Shown here: piece after piece, positions 8,234 to 19,885 of the stretch
Layout of the letters: each line of letters begins with the position of its first letter
Numbering within the stretch: the stretch's first letter is position 1
Assembly (NCBI GenBank): GCA_016282685.1
Contig: JAEELM010000039.1
Coordinates: forward strand, 1-32,757
Length of the DNA stretch: 32,757 nt
Direction: 5' to 3'
From: Elusimicrobiaceae bacterium
GTDB lineage: Bacteria > Elusimicrobiota > Elusimicrobia > Elusimicrobiales > Elusimicrobiaceae
The notes under the pieces: generated by a model
Told to the model about the DNA's origin: nothing
What the model saw: the letters and a program-made list of their open reading frames with translations, nothing else
Database searches by the model: none
Position numbers and translations under genes: made by a program

Positions 8234-8728
8234 ATGCAAGATTTATTAAAGCCAGATTGGGGCGTACTGGCCTTAACGGTTCTAAACTTTGCATTGCTTG
8301 TTTTCTTGTTGGCTAAGTTTGCTTGGAAGCCGATAATCGGAGCTTTGGAAAAGAGGGAACAGCAGGTTCGCACCGATAAAGAAATGGCTGAAAAAGCCCG
8401 TTTAGAATCCCAACAAATAAAACAAGAATTGGACGATAGACTGGCGCATATTTCGCAAGAAGCCGCCCAAAAAATGGCGCAGGCTGTTAAAATGGCGGAA
8501 GCGCAACAGGCCCAAATAATTGCTGCGGCTAAAGAACAATCTGCAGCGATATTAGCCCAGGCGCAAGAACAAATTACGGCCGAAAAAAACAAAGCTTTTG
8601 CGCAAGTACAAAACCAAATTGCACAGCTGAGCATGATGGCTGCGTCGCGTATTTTAGCGCAAGAAGTGGATGAGAAATCGGCCGCCCGAGTTGTGGAAGA
8701 CGTGTTAAAGGAAGTGAAAACCAAATGA
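8234..8728 (+). CDS. atpF: ATP synthase Fo subunit b
   Basis: This 164-residue peripheral stalk subunit has one N-terminal membrane helix (about residues 10-28) followed by WKPI, typical of b subunits. The rest is a long Ala/Gln/Glu/Lys-rich helix that forms the right-handed coiled coil linking Fo to the delta subunit. GGGAG precedes the ATG. Its stop codon overlaps the atpH start (ATGA, 8725-8728). Confidence 0.94.
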   Translation: MQDLLKPDWGVLALTVLNFALLVFLLAKFAWKPIIGALEKREQQVRTDKEMAEKARLESQQIKQELDDRLAHISQEAAQKMAQAVKMAEAQQAQIIAAAKEQSAAILAQAQEQITAEKNKAFAQVQNQIAQLSMMAASRILAQEVDEKSAARVVEDVLKEVKTK

Positions 8729-9252
8729 ATACTACCCAACGAATAGCTGCCCAACGTTATGCTGTGGCTTATGATGCTTTAAGTACTTCGTCGCAAGAAG
8801 CCTTGCGTCGCCAGAAAGATTTACACAACGCTATTAAGGCACTTGCTCCGGCACAAAACTATCTTTCCAGCCCGCGTGTCTCTACGGCAGAAAAGAAAGG
8901 ATTGGTGCTTTCCACGCTGTCTTCTTTACCGGACACTGCCGCTTTTATTGCGTTGCTCTTGGATGCCAAACGTTTTGCGCTCTTGCCCGCCATCGAACAG
9001 CAAGTACAGCAACTTACAGATGAACGTTTGGGTATTGTTCGTGCGGAAGTTTCCTCCGCACAAATTTTGTCTCCCCGTCAGCAAGAACAGACAAAAGAAG
9101 CTATAGGGCAACGTTATCATGCCAGGGCCGAAGTAACTTTTAATGTAAATCCCCAGCTGCTGGGTGGATTAAAAATTTCTTGCCAAGGGGAAGAGATAGA
9201 CGGAACGTTGCAGCATCAATTAGAAAAATTATTAAAAAAAATTTCAAATTAG
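8725..9252 (+). CDS. atpH: ATP synthase F1 subunit delta
   Basis: Delta (OSCP-type) connects the peripheral stalk to the top of the alpha/beta ring. The N-terminal helical domain starts IAAQRYAVAYDAL, the characteristic RYA-A-AL pattern. The C-terminal domain contains VTFNVNPQLLGGLKISCQGEEIDGT, matching the family's D--L-GG--I--G--V-DGS signature. The length of 175 residues is normal. Position between atpF and atpA supports the call. Confidence 0.93.
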   Translation: MNTTQRIAAQRYAVAYDALSTSSQEALRRQKDLHNAIKALAPAQNYLSSPRVSTAEKKGLVLSTLSSLPDTAAFIALLLDAKRFALLPAIEQQVQQLTDERLGIVRAEVSSAQILSPRQQEQTKEAIGQRYHARAEVTFNVNPQLLGGLKISCQGEEIDGTLQHQLEKLLKKISN

Positions 9253-10788
<1,536 letters not shown>

Positions 10789-10796
10789 GAGAAAAT

Positions 10797-11732
10797 ATGG
10801 AATCGAAAAATCGCAAAAAATATCTAGTAACCGGTGGAGCCGGGTTCATTGGCAGTAATATTGCCAGAACACTGGAAGCCCAAGGGCACGAAGTGACTGT
10901 GTTGGATGACTTTTCTAAAAACGGGCATTTCAAAAATTTAATCGGTTTCAAAGGGGATGTTATTACGGCAGATTTATTTAAATACGTTCCCACAGATATG
11001 TATTTTGATGCTATTTTTCATGAAGCCGCCATTACGGATACCACCGTTACGGATCAAAAAGCCATGATGGAACAAAACGTAGATGCTTTTAAGAATTTAT
11101 TGGCTTTTGCGGCAGAAAATGAAATTAAAAAAGTAATCTATGCTTCCAGTGCTGCCACGTATGGGAACGGACCTGTCCCGAACGTGGAAACACAACCTAC
11201 CCACCCGGAAAATGTATATGGTTTTTCTAAAGCGATTATGGACAACGTAGCCCGTCAATTTGCAGAAGATAACAACGATATGACGATTATTGGTTTGCGT
11301 TATTTCAATGTGTACGGGCCGGGTGAAAGCTTTAAGGGGAAAATGGCCAGCATGGTGTACCAGCTTTACAACCAAATGAAACAAGGTAAACGCCCGCGTG
11401 TATTCAAAAACGGAGAACAACAACGCGATTTTGTCTACGTGAAAGATATCGTTAAAATCAATTTATGCGCGCTTAACAACGGAAAAGAAACAGGCGTGTA
11501 CAATGCAGCCACGGGTATTCCGCGGGATTACAACGATATTATTCGTTGTTTGAACAAAGAGTTGGGAACTCATTTGGAACCGGAATATATTGATAATCCG
11601 TATCCTTTCTTCCAGCTCAAAACGCAGGCCGATATTACGAAATCCAAAGAAAAATTGGGATACACCCCTGATTATTCTTTGGAACAAGGCATTGCAGATT
11701 ACGTTTCTATTTTGGAAGGGAAAAACAACTAA
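10797..11732 (+). CDS. hldD: ADP-L-glycero-D-manno-heptose 6-epimerase
   Basis: This 311-residue short-chain dehydrogenase/reductase-type epimerase most closely resembles HldD (RfaD). HldD converts ADP-D-glycero-D-manno-heptose to the L-glycero form used in LPS inner core. The Rossmann motif GGAGFIGS is at 13-20. YASSAATYG (115-123) supplies the active-site serine. Tyr141 and Lys145 form the YxxxK pair in NVYGFSK. HldD-type blocks RYFNVYGP, KGKMASMVYQL, RDFVYVKDI and the late TQADITKSK are all present. Another ADP- or UDP-sugar epimerase is possible but less likely. It lies inside the atp operon, 8 bases after atpA and 3 bases before atpG, with a good ribosome binding site (GGAG). This is an unusual position. 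Base composition looks like its neighbours, so recent transfer is not obvious. Confidence 0.85.
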   Translation: MESKNRKKYLVTGGAGFIGSNIARTLEAQGHEVTVLDDFSKNGHFKNLIGFKGDVITADLFKYVPTDMYFDAIFHEAAITDTTVTDQKAMMEQNVDAFKNLLAFAAENEIKKVIYASSAATYGNGPVPNVETQPTHPENVYGFSKAIMDNVARQFAEDNNDMTIIGLRYFNVYGPGESFKGKMASMVYQLYNQMKQGKRPRVFKNGEQQRDFVYVKDIVKINLCALNNGKETGVYNAATGIPRDYNDIIRCLNKELGTHLEPEYIDNPYPFFQLKTQADITKSKEKLGYTPDYSLEQGIADYVSILEGKNN

Positions 11733-11735
11733 ATT

Positions 11736-14077
<2,342 letters not shown>

Positions 14078-14080
14078 TTT

Positions 14081-14494
14081 ATGACAGAAAAAAAATTAAC
14101 TTTTAACCTGGTAACCCCTCAAAAACAAGTGGTGGAAGATTTGCCGGTAGATATGGTTGTTTTACCGGCCTTACTGGGTGAAATGGGAATTTTACCGGGG
14201 CACATCCAAACGGTTGTTCAGTTAGGGATGGGTTCCTTGCGTTATAAACAAAAAGGCAAAACGGAAGTATTTGCCGTATTGGGCGGTTTTGCCGAAGTAT
14301 CAAACAATGTTGTAAACGTTTTTGCCGAGGGAGCAGATTTGGCAGGCGAAATTGATGAAGAGGCTGAAAAACAACGCATCAAAGCTTTAAAAGAATCGCT
14401 TTCTAACAAAGACGCAGATATTGATTTTGAGTTGGCAGAGTTAGAAATCAAGCAGGCGCTAACTCGTATGAAAGTAAAAAAACGGAGATTTTAG
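14081..14494 (+). CDS. atpC: ATP synthase F1 subunit epsilon
   Basis: Epsilon links gamma to the c-ring and regulates hydrolysis. The N-terminal beta-sandwich starts LTFNLVTPQKQVVED and contains LPALLGEMGILPGH, the usual G-LG-LPGH pattern. The C-terminal half is a charged two-helix region. At 137 residues it is full length. It starts 3 bases after atpD without a clear ribosome binding site, suggesting coupling. Confidence 0.92.
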   Translation: MTEKKLTFNLVTPQKQVVEDLPVDMVVLPALLGEMGILPGHIQTVVQLGMGSLRYKQKGKTEVFAVLGGFAEVSNNVVNVFAEGADLAGEIDEEAEKQRIKALKESLSNKDADIDFELAELEIKQALTRMKVKKRRF

Positions 14495-14506
14495 ACAGGA
14501 GAAATT

Positions 14507-15319
14507 ATGAGAGATATTACCCCTAATAGAATAAGTGGTTGGTTAATTTTTTTGCCATTGGTTTTGTTTTTTTGTTTGATTGCTGTTTTCAGCTCTTACT
14601 TCACTGTTTCCGCTGGTACAGTGGCGGTAAAATTACGCTTTGGTAAATTAGAAGGAGCCTACGGAGAAGGTATTCATTTTAAAGTACCGTTTATTGATAC
14701 CGTAGAAAAATTTTCTGTACGTATCAAAAAAGATGCTTTCCAAACGGAAGCTTTTTCTAAAGATTTACAGCAAGTAAAATTGGCCCTGGCGGTCAACCAC
14801 CGTATTTTACCCAACACGGTAGAATCTATTTATCGTAACCTGGGGCCGGAATATACGGCTACGGTATTGAAACCGATGGTAGAAGAATGGTCAAAAGCTG
14901 TCATTGCAAAATACTCTGCCGATAATCTAATTTCCAACCGTATGCAGGTAACCAAAGAATTGGATGATATTTTGAAACAAAAAATGGCAGAAAAGGAAGT
15001 AATCGTTTCCGACATTGCCATTACGGATTTTGATTTTTCTCCTCAATTTTTGAAAGCGGTAGAAGAAAAACAAATCGCCGAACAAGAAGCCAAACGGGCT
15101 ACGAATTTGGTGGAAAAAGTAAAAAAAGAAGCCGAACAGAAAATTTTACAAGCCGAAGCCGAAGCGAAATCATTACGCTTGCAACGTGAAGTTGTATCGG
15201 ACAATCTCATTAAATTACGCCAGGTGGAAGCCCAACTAAAAGCCATTGATAAATGGGATGGCCGTATGCCGACGTATATGGCAGGAAACGGTCAAATGCC
15301 GTTTATCATGATGAAATAG
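14507..15319 (+). CDS. SPFH/prohibitin family membrane protein
   Basis: This 270-residue protein has one N-terminal membrane anchor (about residues 11-32) followed by an SPFH (band 7) domain. Typical features are VSAGTVAVKLRFGKLEGAYGEGIHFKVPFIDTVEKFSVR and the later EKEVIVSDIAITDFDFSPQFLKAVEEKQIAEQEA. After these comes an Ala/Glu/Lys-rich coiled coil and a hydrophobic end. It most resembles bacterial prohibitin homologues and HflC/HflK, which form membrane microdomain rings and modulate proteases. It follows atpC by 12 bases with a good ribosome binding site (CAGGAG), so it appears to be the last gene of the ATP synthase operon. A role in complex stability or quality control is inference from position only. 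Confidence 0.88.
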   Translation: MRDITPNRISGWLIFLPLVLFFCLIAVFSSYFTVSAGTVAVKLRFGKLEGAYGEGIHFKVPFIDTVEKFSVRIKKDAFQTEAFSKDLQQVKLALAVNHRILPNTVESIYRNLGPEYTATVLKPMVEEWSKAVIAKYSADNLISNRMQVTKELDDILKQKMAEKEVIVSDIAITDFDFSPQFLKAVEEKQIAEQEAKRATNLVEKVKKEAEQKILQAEAEAKSLRLQREVVSDNLIKLRQVEAQLKAIDKWDGRMPTYMAGNGQMPFIMMK

Positions 15320-15340
15320 AACCGTTTAATGAAAAACATT

Positions 15341-15369
15341 AAGCCCTCAAAATTATTTGAGGGCTTTTT
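15341..15369 (+). terminator. Intrinsic terminator of the ATP synthase operon
   Basis: An 11-bp stem AAGCCCTCAAA/TTTGAGGGCTT with loop ATTA is followed by T residues, 21 bases after the SPFH gene. Confidence 0.94.
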
Positions 15370-15377
15370 GTATAAAC

Positions 15378-15411
15378 GTTGGCTGTGTAAAAGCCAACAA
15401 AAAGATATAAT
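15378..15411 (+). promoter_or_regulatory. Promoter with inverted repeat upstream of the Sel1-repeat gene
   Basis: A perfect -10 box TATAAT (15406-15411) lies only 6 bases before the ATG, so the mRNA would be leaderless or nearly so. A perfect 7-bp inverted repeat, GTTGGCT-N7-AGCCAAC (15378-15398), covers the position where the -35 element would lie and could be an operator. No Shine-Dalgarno sequence is present. Confidence 0.5.
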
Positions 15412-15417
15412 CAAATT

Positions 15418-16548
15418 ATGAAGAATTTTTTAACTTTTTTATTAGGGGTTTTTATTTTTGCGGGGATTTATTGGTTTGTATTTCACAAAACTCCGGAAGT
15501 CCGTACTTTTGAAAAAAATGTTTTGGCGGCCAAACAGGGTGACAGTCAGGCCATGTTACAGGTGGGGATTGCTTACGAACAAGGTACGGGGACAAAACCC
15601 GACAAAGATCAGGCCGTTGACTTTTATCGTCAGGCTGCCAGCGCCGGCAATACAGCCGCTACATACCGATTGGCTCAAGTGTATGAAGAAGGCGTTTTAG
15701 TTCCGCAAGATTTAGAAGAAGCTTTTGTGTATTATCAATTGGCAGCTTCTCAAGGAAATGCACAGGCCCAGACTGCGTTGAGCCGGTTTTATAAACAACC
15801 CCTGGGCTCTGCCCCGCAAAGTGACGGGGAGGCTCTTTTATGGTTAATTCGAGCGGCCAAGCAAGATGAGCCAGCCGCTTTGCAATCCATAGAGGCAGCG
15901 CAGGAACAACGGCCGGAATTGTACCAAGAAGTCCTCGCTTTTTCTGATTTGTTTGATAAAACGGTTCAAGAACAGGATCCGCAAGATGCTTTTTCTCTGG
16001 CTAAATTTTATCGTTCGGGCACCCTGATTGTTCGCAATGATGAAGAAGCCTTCCGTCTATTCAAAATGGCCTGGGAAAAAGACAATACCCTTTCTCAAGC
16101 AGCCGTGGAAATGGCAGAGATGTATCTTTTGGGGGAAGTAGTAGAGAAAGACGAAAACAAGGCACTTGAACTATATGCCAAGGCTGCTGAATTGCAAAAC
16201 CCACAAGCGCAGTATTTTTTGGGTAAACGCAGTTATGAAGGAAATCCTCCTAATTATCAAGATGCTTTTGCTTGGTTTTCCAATGCGGCCGAGCAAGGAT
16301 ATGCTCCTGCCCAATACATGACGGGATATATGCTGTTGCAAGGACAAGGAACCGGACAATCTTATAAATTGGCGGTAGATTTTTTTACGAAAGCGGCCGA
16401 TCAAGATTATGCTTCCGCACAATATGTATTGGGTCAAATGTATTGGAAGGGATTGGGAGTGAAGAAAAACATTAAAACAGGGCGTTCTTGGCTTGAAAAG
16501 GCAGCAGCAAACGGAAACGCATCTGCCCAGGCATTTTTAGCAGATTAG
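15418..16548 (+). CDS. Membrane-anchored Sel1-repeat protein
   Basis: This 376-residue protein has one N-terminal hydrophobic segment (about residues 4-22) and a large domain made of Sel1-like repeats, helical pairs of about 36 residues that mediate protein contacts. Clear repeat signatures include AMLQVGIAYEQGTG, AATYRLAQVYEEGV, AQYFLGKRSYEG, AQYMTGYMLLQGQGTG and AQYVLGQMYWKGLGV, usually followed by W/Y--KAA--G. A degenerate central part (about residues 130-200) interrupts the array. The protein probably sits in the periplasm, anchored in the inner membrane, or as an uncleaved signal anchor. Partners are unknown. The chosen ATG has no ribosome binding site, but a -10 box just upstream suggests a leaderless mRNA. 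Confidence 0.85.
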   Translation: MKNFLTFLLGVFIFAGIYWFVFHKTPEVRTFEKNVLAAKQGDSQAMLQVGIAYEQGTGTKPDKDQAVDFYRQAASAGNTAATYRLAQVYEEGVLVPQDLEEAFVYYQLAASQGNAQAQTALSRFYKQPLGSAPQSDGEALLWLIRAAKQDEPAALQSIEAAQEQRPELYQEVLAFSDLFDKTVQEQDPQDAFSLAKFYRSGTLIVRNDEEAFRLFKMAWEKDNTLSQAAVEMAEMYLLGEVVEKDENKALELYAKAAELQNPQAQYFLGKRSYEGNPPNYQDAFAWFSNAAEQGYAPAQYMTGYMLLQGQGTGQSYKLAVDFFTKAADQDYASAQYVLGQMYWKGLGVKKNIKTGRSWLEKAAANGNASAQAFLAD

Positions 16549-16569
16549 CCAAATAAAATTTGCCAAATT

Positions 16570-16596
16570 AAAGGGGCTTTTACAAGCCCCTTTTTT
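16570..16596. terminator. Shared terminator between convergent genes
   Basis: The stem AAAGGGGCTT/AAGCCCCTTT with loop TTAC is followed by TTTTTT on the + strand and lies between the Sel1-repeat gene and glyA, which converge. It is strongest for the + strand. On the - strand the T run is shorter and interrupted. Confidence 0.85.
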
Positions 16597-17844
16597 CTAA
16601 CCCAGAGAAGGATAAAGCGGGAATTTTTTTAGAAATTCTTTTACACGTTGTGCTTCTTCAGCCAGATATGATTCATCCTGGGCATGGGTAATAGCCTGAT
16701 CGATAAAAGTAGCAATTTGTTCCATGTCTGTTTCTTTCATACCACGGGAAGTAACTGCTGGTGTACCAATACGCAACCCGCTGGTGACGAAAGGTTTTTC
16801 CGGGTCAAAAGGAATGGTATTTTTGTTGGCGGTAATACCTGCTTTATCCAAAGCGGTTTCAGCTGCTTTTCCTGTCATTTTTTTATTGCGCAAATCAATG
16901 CACATCACATGGCAATCGGTTCCTCCGGCCACTAACCGATATCCGCGTGCTGTTAAAGCTTGGGCAAGTGCCTGCGCATTTAATTTAATTTGGTGTTGAT
17001 ACTCTTTAAATTCCGGTTTAAGTGCCTCGGCTAAACAAACTGCTTTACCGGCAATAACGTGCATCAAAGGCCCCCCTTGTACCCCGGGAAATACGGCAGA
17101 GTTGATAGCTTTTGCTAAATTTTCTTTACACAAAATTAGTCCGCCACGAGGCCCCCGCAAAGTTTTGTGGGTAGTAGTGGTTACTACATCTGCATACGGT
17201 ACGGGGGAAGGATATTCTCCGGCTGCTACCAACCCTGCATAATGGGCAATATCACAGGCCAAATAGGCCCCGCAGCTATCGGCAATTTCACGCAGCTTTT
17301 TCCAGTCAAAAATGCGCGAATAGTTAGAGGCTCCTGCCATGATTAATTTTGGTTTATGTTCCCGAGCCAACCGGGCCGCTTCTTCATAATCAATTTCTTC
17401 CGTATCCCGACGAACATTGATAGCGATAACGTTATAAAGTTTTCCCGAAAAATTGAGTGGGTGTCCGTGCGTTAAGTGCCCTCCGTGGGAAAGATTTAAG
17501 CCCAGCACCGTATCTCCGGGTTTTAGCAAGGCAAAGTAAACCGCCATGTTGGCCTGCGCTCCGGAATGAGGTTGTACGTTGGCATGTTCGGCTCCAAATA
17601 ATTTTTTAGCCCGTTCAATAGCCAAAGTTTCTACTTGGTCCACAAATTCGCAACCGCCATAGTAGCGTTTTCCGGGATATCCTTCCGCGTATTTATTAGT
17701 TAGCACGGAACCTTGCGCTTGCATAACAGCCAAAGAAGTAAAATTTTCAGAAGCAATCAATTCCAATTTTTCGCGCTGGCGTTGCAATTCTTTTGTGACA
17801 GCGGAATAAACTTCCGGATCGGTATTTTTAAGATTGAGGTACAT
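16597..17844 (-). CDS. glyA: Serine hydroxymethyltransferase
   Basis: This PLP enzyme interconverts serine and tetrahydrofolate with glycine and 5,10-methylene-THF, the main source of one-carbon units. At 415 residues it is a typical bacterial length. The PLP lysine lies in the signature [16 protein letters not shown]. Other typical stretches are [37 protein letters not shown] and [15 protein letters not shown]. The start codon has an excellent ribosome binding site on the minus strand (AAAGGAGA). It is a single gene, divergent from the deoxyhypusine-synthase-like gene and convergent with the Sel1-repeat gene. Confidence 0.97.
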   Translation of the reverse strand: MYLNLKNTDPEVYSAVTKELQRQREKLELIASENFTSLAVMQAQGSVLTNKYAEGYPGKRYYGGCEFVDQVETLAIERAKKLFGAEHANVQPHSGAQANMAVYFALLKPGDTVLGLNLSHGGHLTHGHPLNFSGKLYNVIAINVRRDTEEIDYEEAARLAREHKPKLIMAGASNYSRIFDWKKLREIADSCGAYLACDIAHYAGLVAAGEYPSPVPYADVVTTTTHKTLRGPRGGLILCKENLAKAINSAVFPGVQGGPLMHVIAGKAVCLAEALKPEFKEYQHQIKLNAQALAQALTARGYRLVAGGTDCHVMCIDLRNKKMTGKAAETALDKAGITANKNTIPFDPEKPFVTSGLRIGTPAVTSRGMKETDMEQIATFIDQAITHAQDESYLAEEAQRVKEFLKKFPLYPSLG

Positions 17845-17879
17845 TACAAAATCTCCTTTAAAATTTTTGAAATTTTTAT

Positions 17880-17907
17880 TTGAAAATAAATCGTTATTTA
17901 ATATAAT
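17880..17907 (+). promoter_or_regulatory. Promoter of the deoxyhypusine-synthase-like gene and downstream unit
   Basis: TTGAAA, a 16-base spacer and a perfect TATAAT (17902-17907) point rightwards, 44 bases before the ATG. Its -10 box overlaps that of the minus-strand glyA promoter. Confidence 0.65.
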
Positions 17908-17927
17908 TTACTAAATAGAAGTATCAA
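17900..17927 (-). promoter_or_regulatory. Promoter of glyA
   Basis: On the minus strand, TTGATA (17922-17927), a 16-base spacer and TATATT (17900-17905) point to glyA, about 55 bases from its start codon. Confidence 0.55.
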
Positions 17928-17951
17928 AAATCCAGAACGAGGTGTTAGAAA

Positions 17952-19022
17952 ATGGCTAAATTAACCAAAAAAGACTTTCTCAAAGACACAGTCAAACACA
18001 TTGACTTGAAAAAATACAATGTTGTTCCGATGGTAGATGCCTTTGGGAGCATGGCCTACGCTTCCCGTGAAGTGGCCAGAGCGAGCAAAATCTATAATAT
18101 GATGCTTTCCGATAAGAAATGCTCTGTCATTTTGTGTATCGCGGGATCTCTTGTATCCGCCGGTATGAAAAAAGTAGTAGTGGATATGATACAAAATCAT
18201 ATGGTGGATGCAATTGTTTCTAACGGTGCCAACATTGTAGACCAAGATTTCTTTGAAGCATTGGGTTTTAAACATTACATTGGAAATCCGTATAACCAAG
18301 ATGATAACCTCTTGCGTGATTTACACATTGATCGTATTTATGACACTTACATTGATGAAGATGAGCTCAAAGTGTGCGACGAAACCATTTACAAAATTTG
18401 CAATGCTTTGGAGCCGCGCCCTTATTCTTCCCGCGAATTTATTTGGGAAATGGGAAAATATCTGGATAAAAAGAACAAAGGCAAAGATTCTATCGTTTAT
18501 AATGCGTATAAATACGGTGTTCCGATATTTGTGCCGGCCTTCTCCGATTGTTCTGCCGGGTTTGGTTTTGTAATGCATCAAGCCGAACGCCCGGGTGCTC
18601 ATATTTCTATTGATAGCGCCAAAGATTTTTTGGAACTCACAAAAATCAAAATGAAAGCCAAAGAAACGGGCCTTATGATGTGGTCCGGCGGGGTACCGAA
18701 AAATTTTGCACAAGATACTGTGGTAGCAGCAGAAGCTTTAGGGGCTGAAATCCCCATGCATAAATATGCAGTTCAAATCACAGTAGCAGACGTGCGAGAT
18801 GGTGCTTTGTCCGGCTCTACGCTCAAAGAAGCCTCTTCTTGGGGAAAAGTTTCTACCGCATTAGAGCAAATGGTTTACGGTGAATGTACCACTCTTATTC
18901 CGTTGATCATTGGGTATGGTTATCACAAAGGGGCTTGGAAAAAACGCAAAGCCACCAACTACATCAAATTCTTACAAGAAGAAGATGCAAAGGCTGCCAA
19001 AGCCGCCAAAAAAAGAAAATAA
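17952..19022 (+). CDS. Deoxyhypusine synthase family protein (bacterial type)
   Basis: This 356-residue protein belongs to the deoxyhypusine synthase (DHS) family. In eukaryotes and archaea DHS transfers the aminobutyl group of spermidine to a lysine of eIF5A/aIF5A; some relatives make homospermidine. The family's active-site lysine motif is present: DGALSGSTLKEASSWGKV, with Lys299 matching the SWGK lysine of characterised enzymes. The NAD-binding type stretches (IAGSLVSAGMKK, VSNGANIVDQDF and FVPAFSDCSAGFGF) are also conserved. The enzyme is therefore probably active. Bacteria lack canonical eIF5A, so the acceptor is unknown: homospermidine formation or modification of another protein are both possible. 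The Lys/Ala-rich tail may be disordered. A ribosome binding site (GAGGTG) precedes the ATG. It is the first gene of a tightly packed unit leading to dnaX. Confidence 0.88.
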   Translation: MAKLTKKDFLKDTVKHIDLKKYNVVPMVDAFGSMAYASREVARASKIYNMMLSDKKCSVILCIAGSLVSAGMKKVVVDMIQNHMVDAIVSNGANIVDQDFFEALGFKHYIGNPYNQDDNLLRDLHIDRIYDTYIDEDELKVCDETIYKICNALEPRPYSSREFIWEMGKYLDKKNKGKDSIVYNAYKYGVPIFVPAFSDCSAGFGFVMHQAERPGAHISIDSAKDFLELTKIKMKAKETGLMMWSGGVPKNFAQDTVVAAEALGAEIPMHKYAVQITVADVRDGALSGSTLKEASSWGKVSTALEQMVYGECTTLIPLIIGYGYHKGAWKKRKATNYIKFLQEEDAKAAKAAKKRK

Positions 19023-19874
19023 ATGCGGTTAAAAAATGCGTTTCTTAGTTTGCTATTACTCATCTGCCCGTGTGCGTTATGCTACGGGCAGGTCAGTTTT
19101 TCAAGCGTACATGGGGAACGCGGCTATTCCGCTTTGCGCGGTAGTTTTGCTCTGGATTTGGATAATGGATGGGTTTTGACTCCCTTGGTTGGGTATTACC
19201 GGCCTTCTGATTCGGAACAAGATGAAAAGGGATCTACTTCCCGCTACGGTTTGCGAACACGTTACGAGGTAACAGACACGGTCCAATTGTTGGGGGACTT
19301 TATATGGCACCCCAAAGCGATAGGTTATCAGGCCGTGTTATACCATGCGGGTGTGCGATGGGAGCCCTTTTATTATTGGAGGGGAATTAAAGCCCCTTTT
19401 CTGCGGGGGAGTGTTGGGCAGTCACGTTATCGTTCGTCTGTTAATGATAAAGGGGAATCTCTTTCACGGACTTTTCGAGAAGTAGAAACAAATGTTCAAC
19501 TGGAAACAGGAGCGGAACGAAAAAATTGGCACTTGAAAGCCCAGTGGAATAAAGTGTTAAAATATAGTGAACCGTTGGCGCAAGACATGTCTTTTAGTTG
19601 GGCTGATTTTCCTTATCTGTCTGCTGTCGTACAGGGGTTTGTAAAAGAAGCCGCTGCTTTGCAGACAAGTTACACAACCGATTTGTTGGCCCCCTATGCA
19701 GGATTAGTACGTTATCGTTATGCCCAAAAAGAGCAGGATGCTTTTGCAATAATGGCTGGATTACGTTTTAAATTATGGGGAGCTTCTTTTTTAGGGGGTA
19801 TAGAAGTGTTTGAACCCCGGCGGGAAGAAAACCGCAAGACATTTTTTTCATTATCCGTAGAGGCTGAACTGTAA
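19023..19874 (+). CDS. Probable outer-membrane beta-barrel protein, unknown function
   Basis: This 283-residue protein starts with a Sec signal peptide (a Leu-rich core and probable cleavage after CYG, residue 22, before QVSFSS). The remaining sequence alternates polar and hydrophobic residues with many aromatics, as in amphipathic beta-strands (for example WVLTPLVGYYRP, SRYGLRTRYEV, AIMAGLRFKLWG). It ends FFSLSVEAEL. This suggests an outer-membrane barrel, although the last residue is Leu rather than the usual Phe. No lipobox is present. The ATG follows the preceding stop directly (TAAATG) with no ribosome binding site, so its translation is probably coupled to the deoxyhypusine-synthase-like gene. 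The family is not recognised. Confidence 0.7.
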   Translation: MRLKNAFLSLLLLICPCALCYGQVSFSSVHGERGYSALRGSFALDLDNGWVLTPLVGYYRPSDSEQDEKGSTSRYGLRTRYEVTDTVQLLGDFIWHPKAIGYQAVLYHAGVRWEPFYYWRGIKAPFLRGSVGQSRYRSSVNDKGESLSRTFREVETNVQLETGAERKNWHLKAQWNKVLKYSEPLAQDMSFSWADFPYLSAVVQGFVKEAAALQTSYTTDLLAPYAGLVRYRYAQKEQDAFAIMAGLRFKLWGASFLGGIEVFEPRREENRKTFFSLSVEAEL

Positions 19875-19885
19875 AGGAGAAAAAC

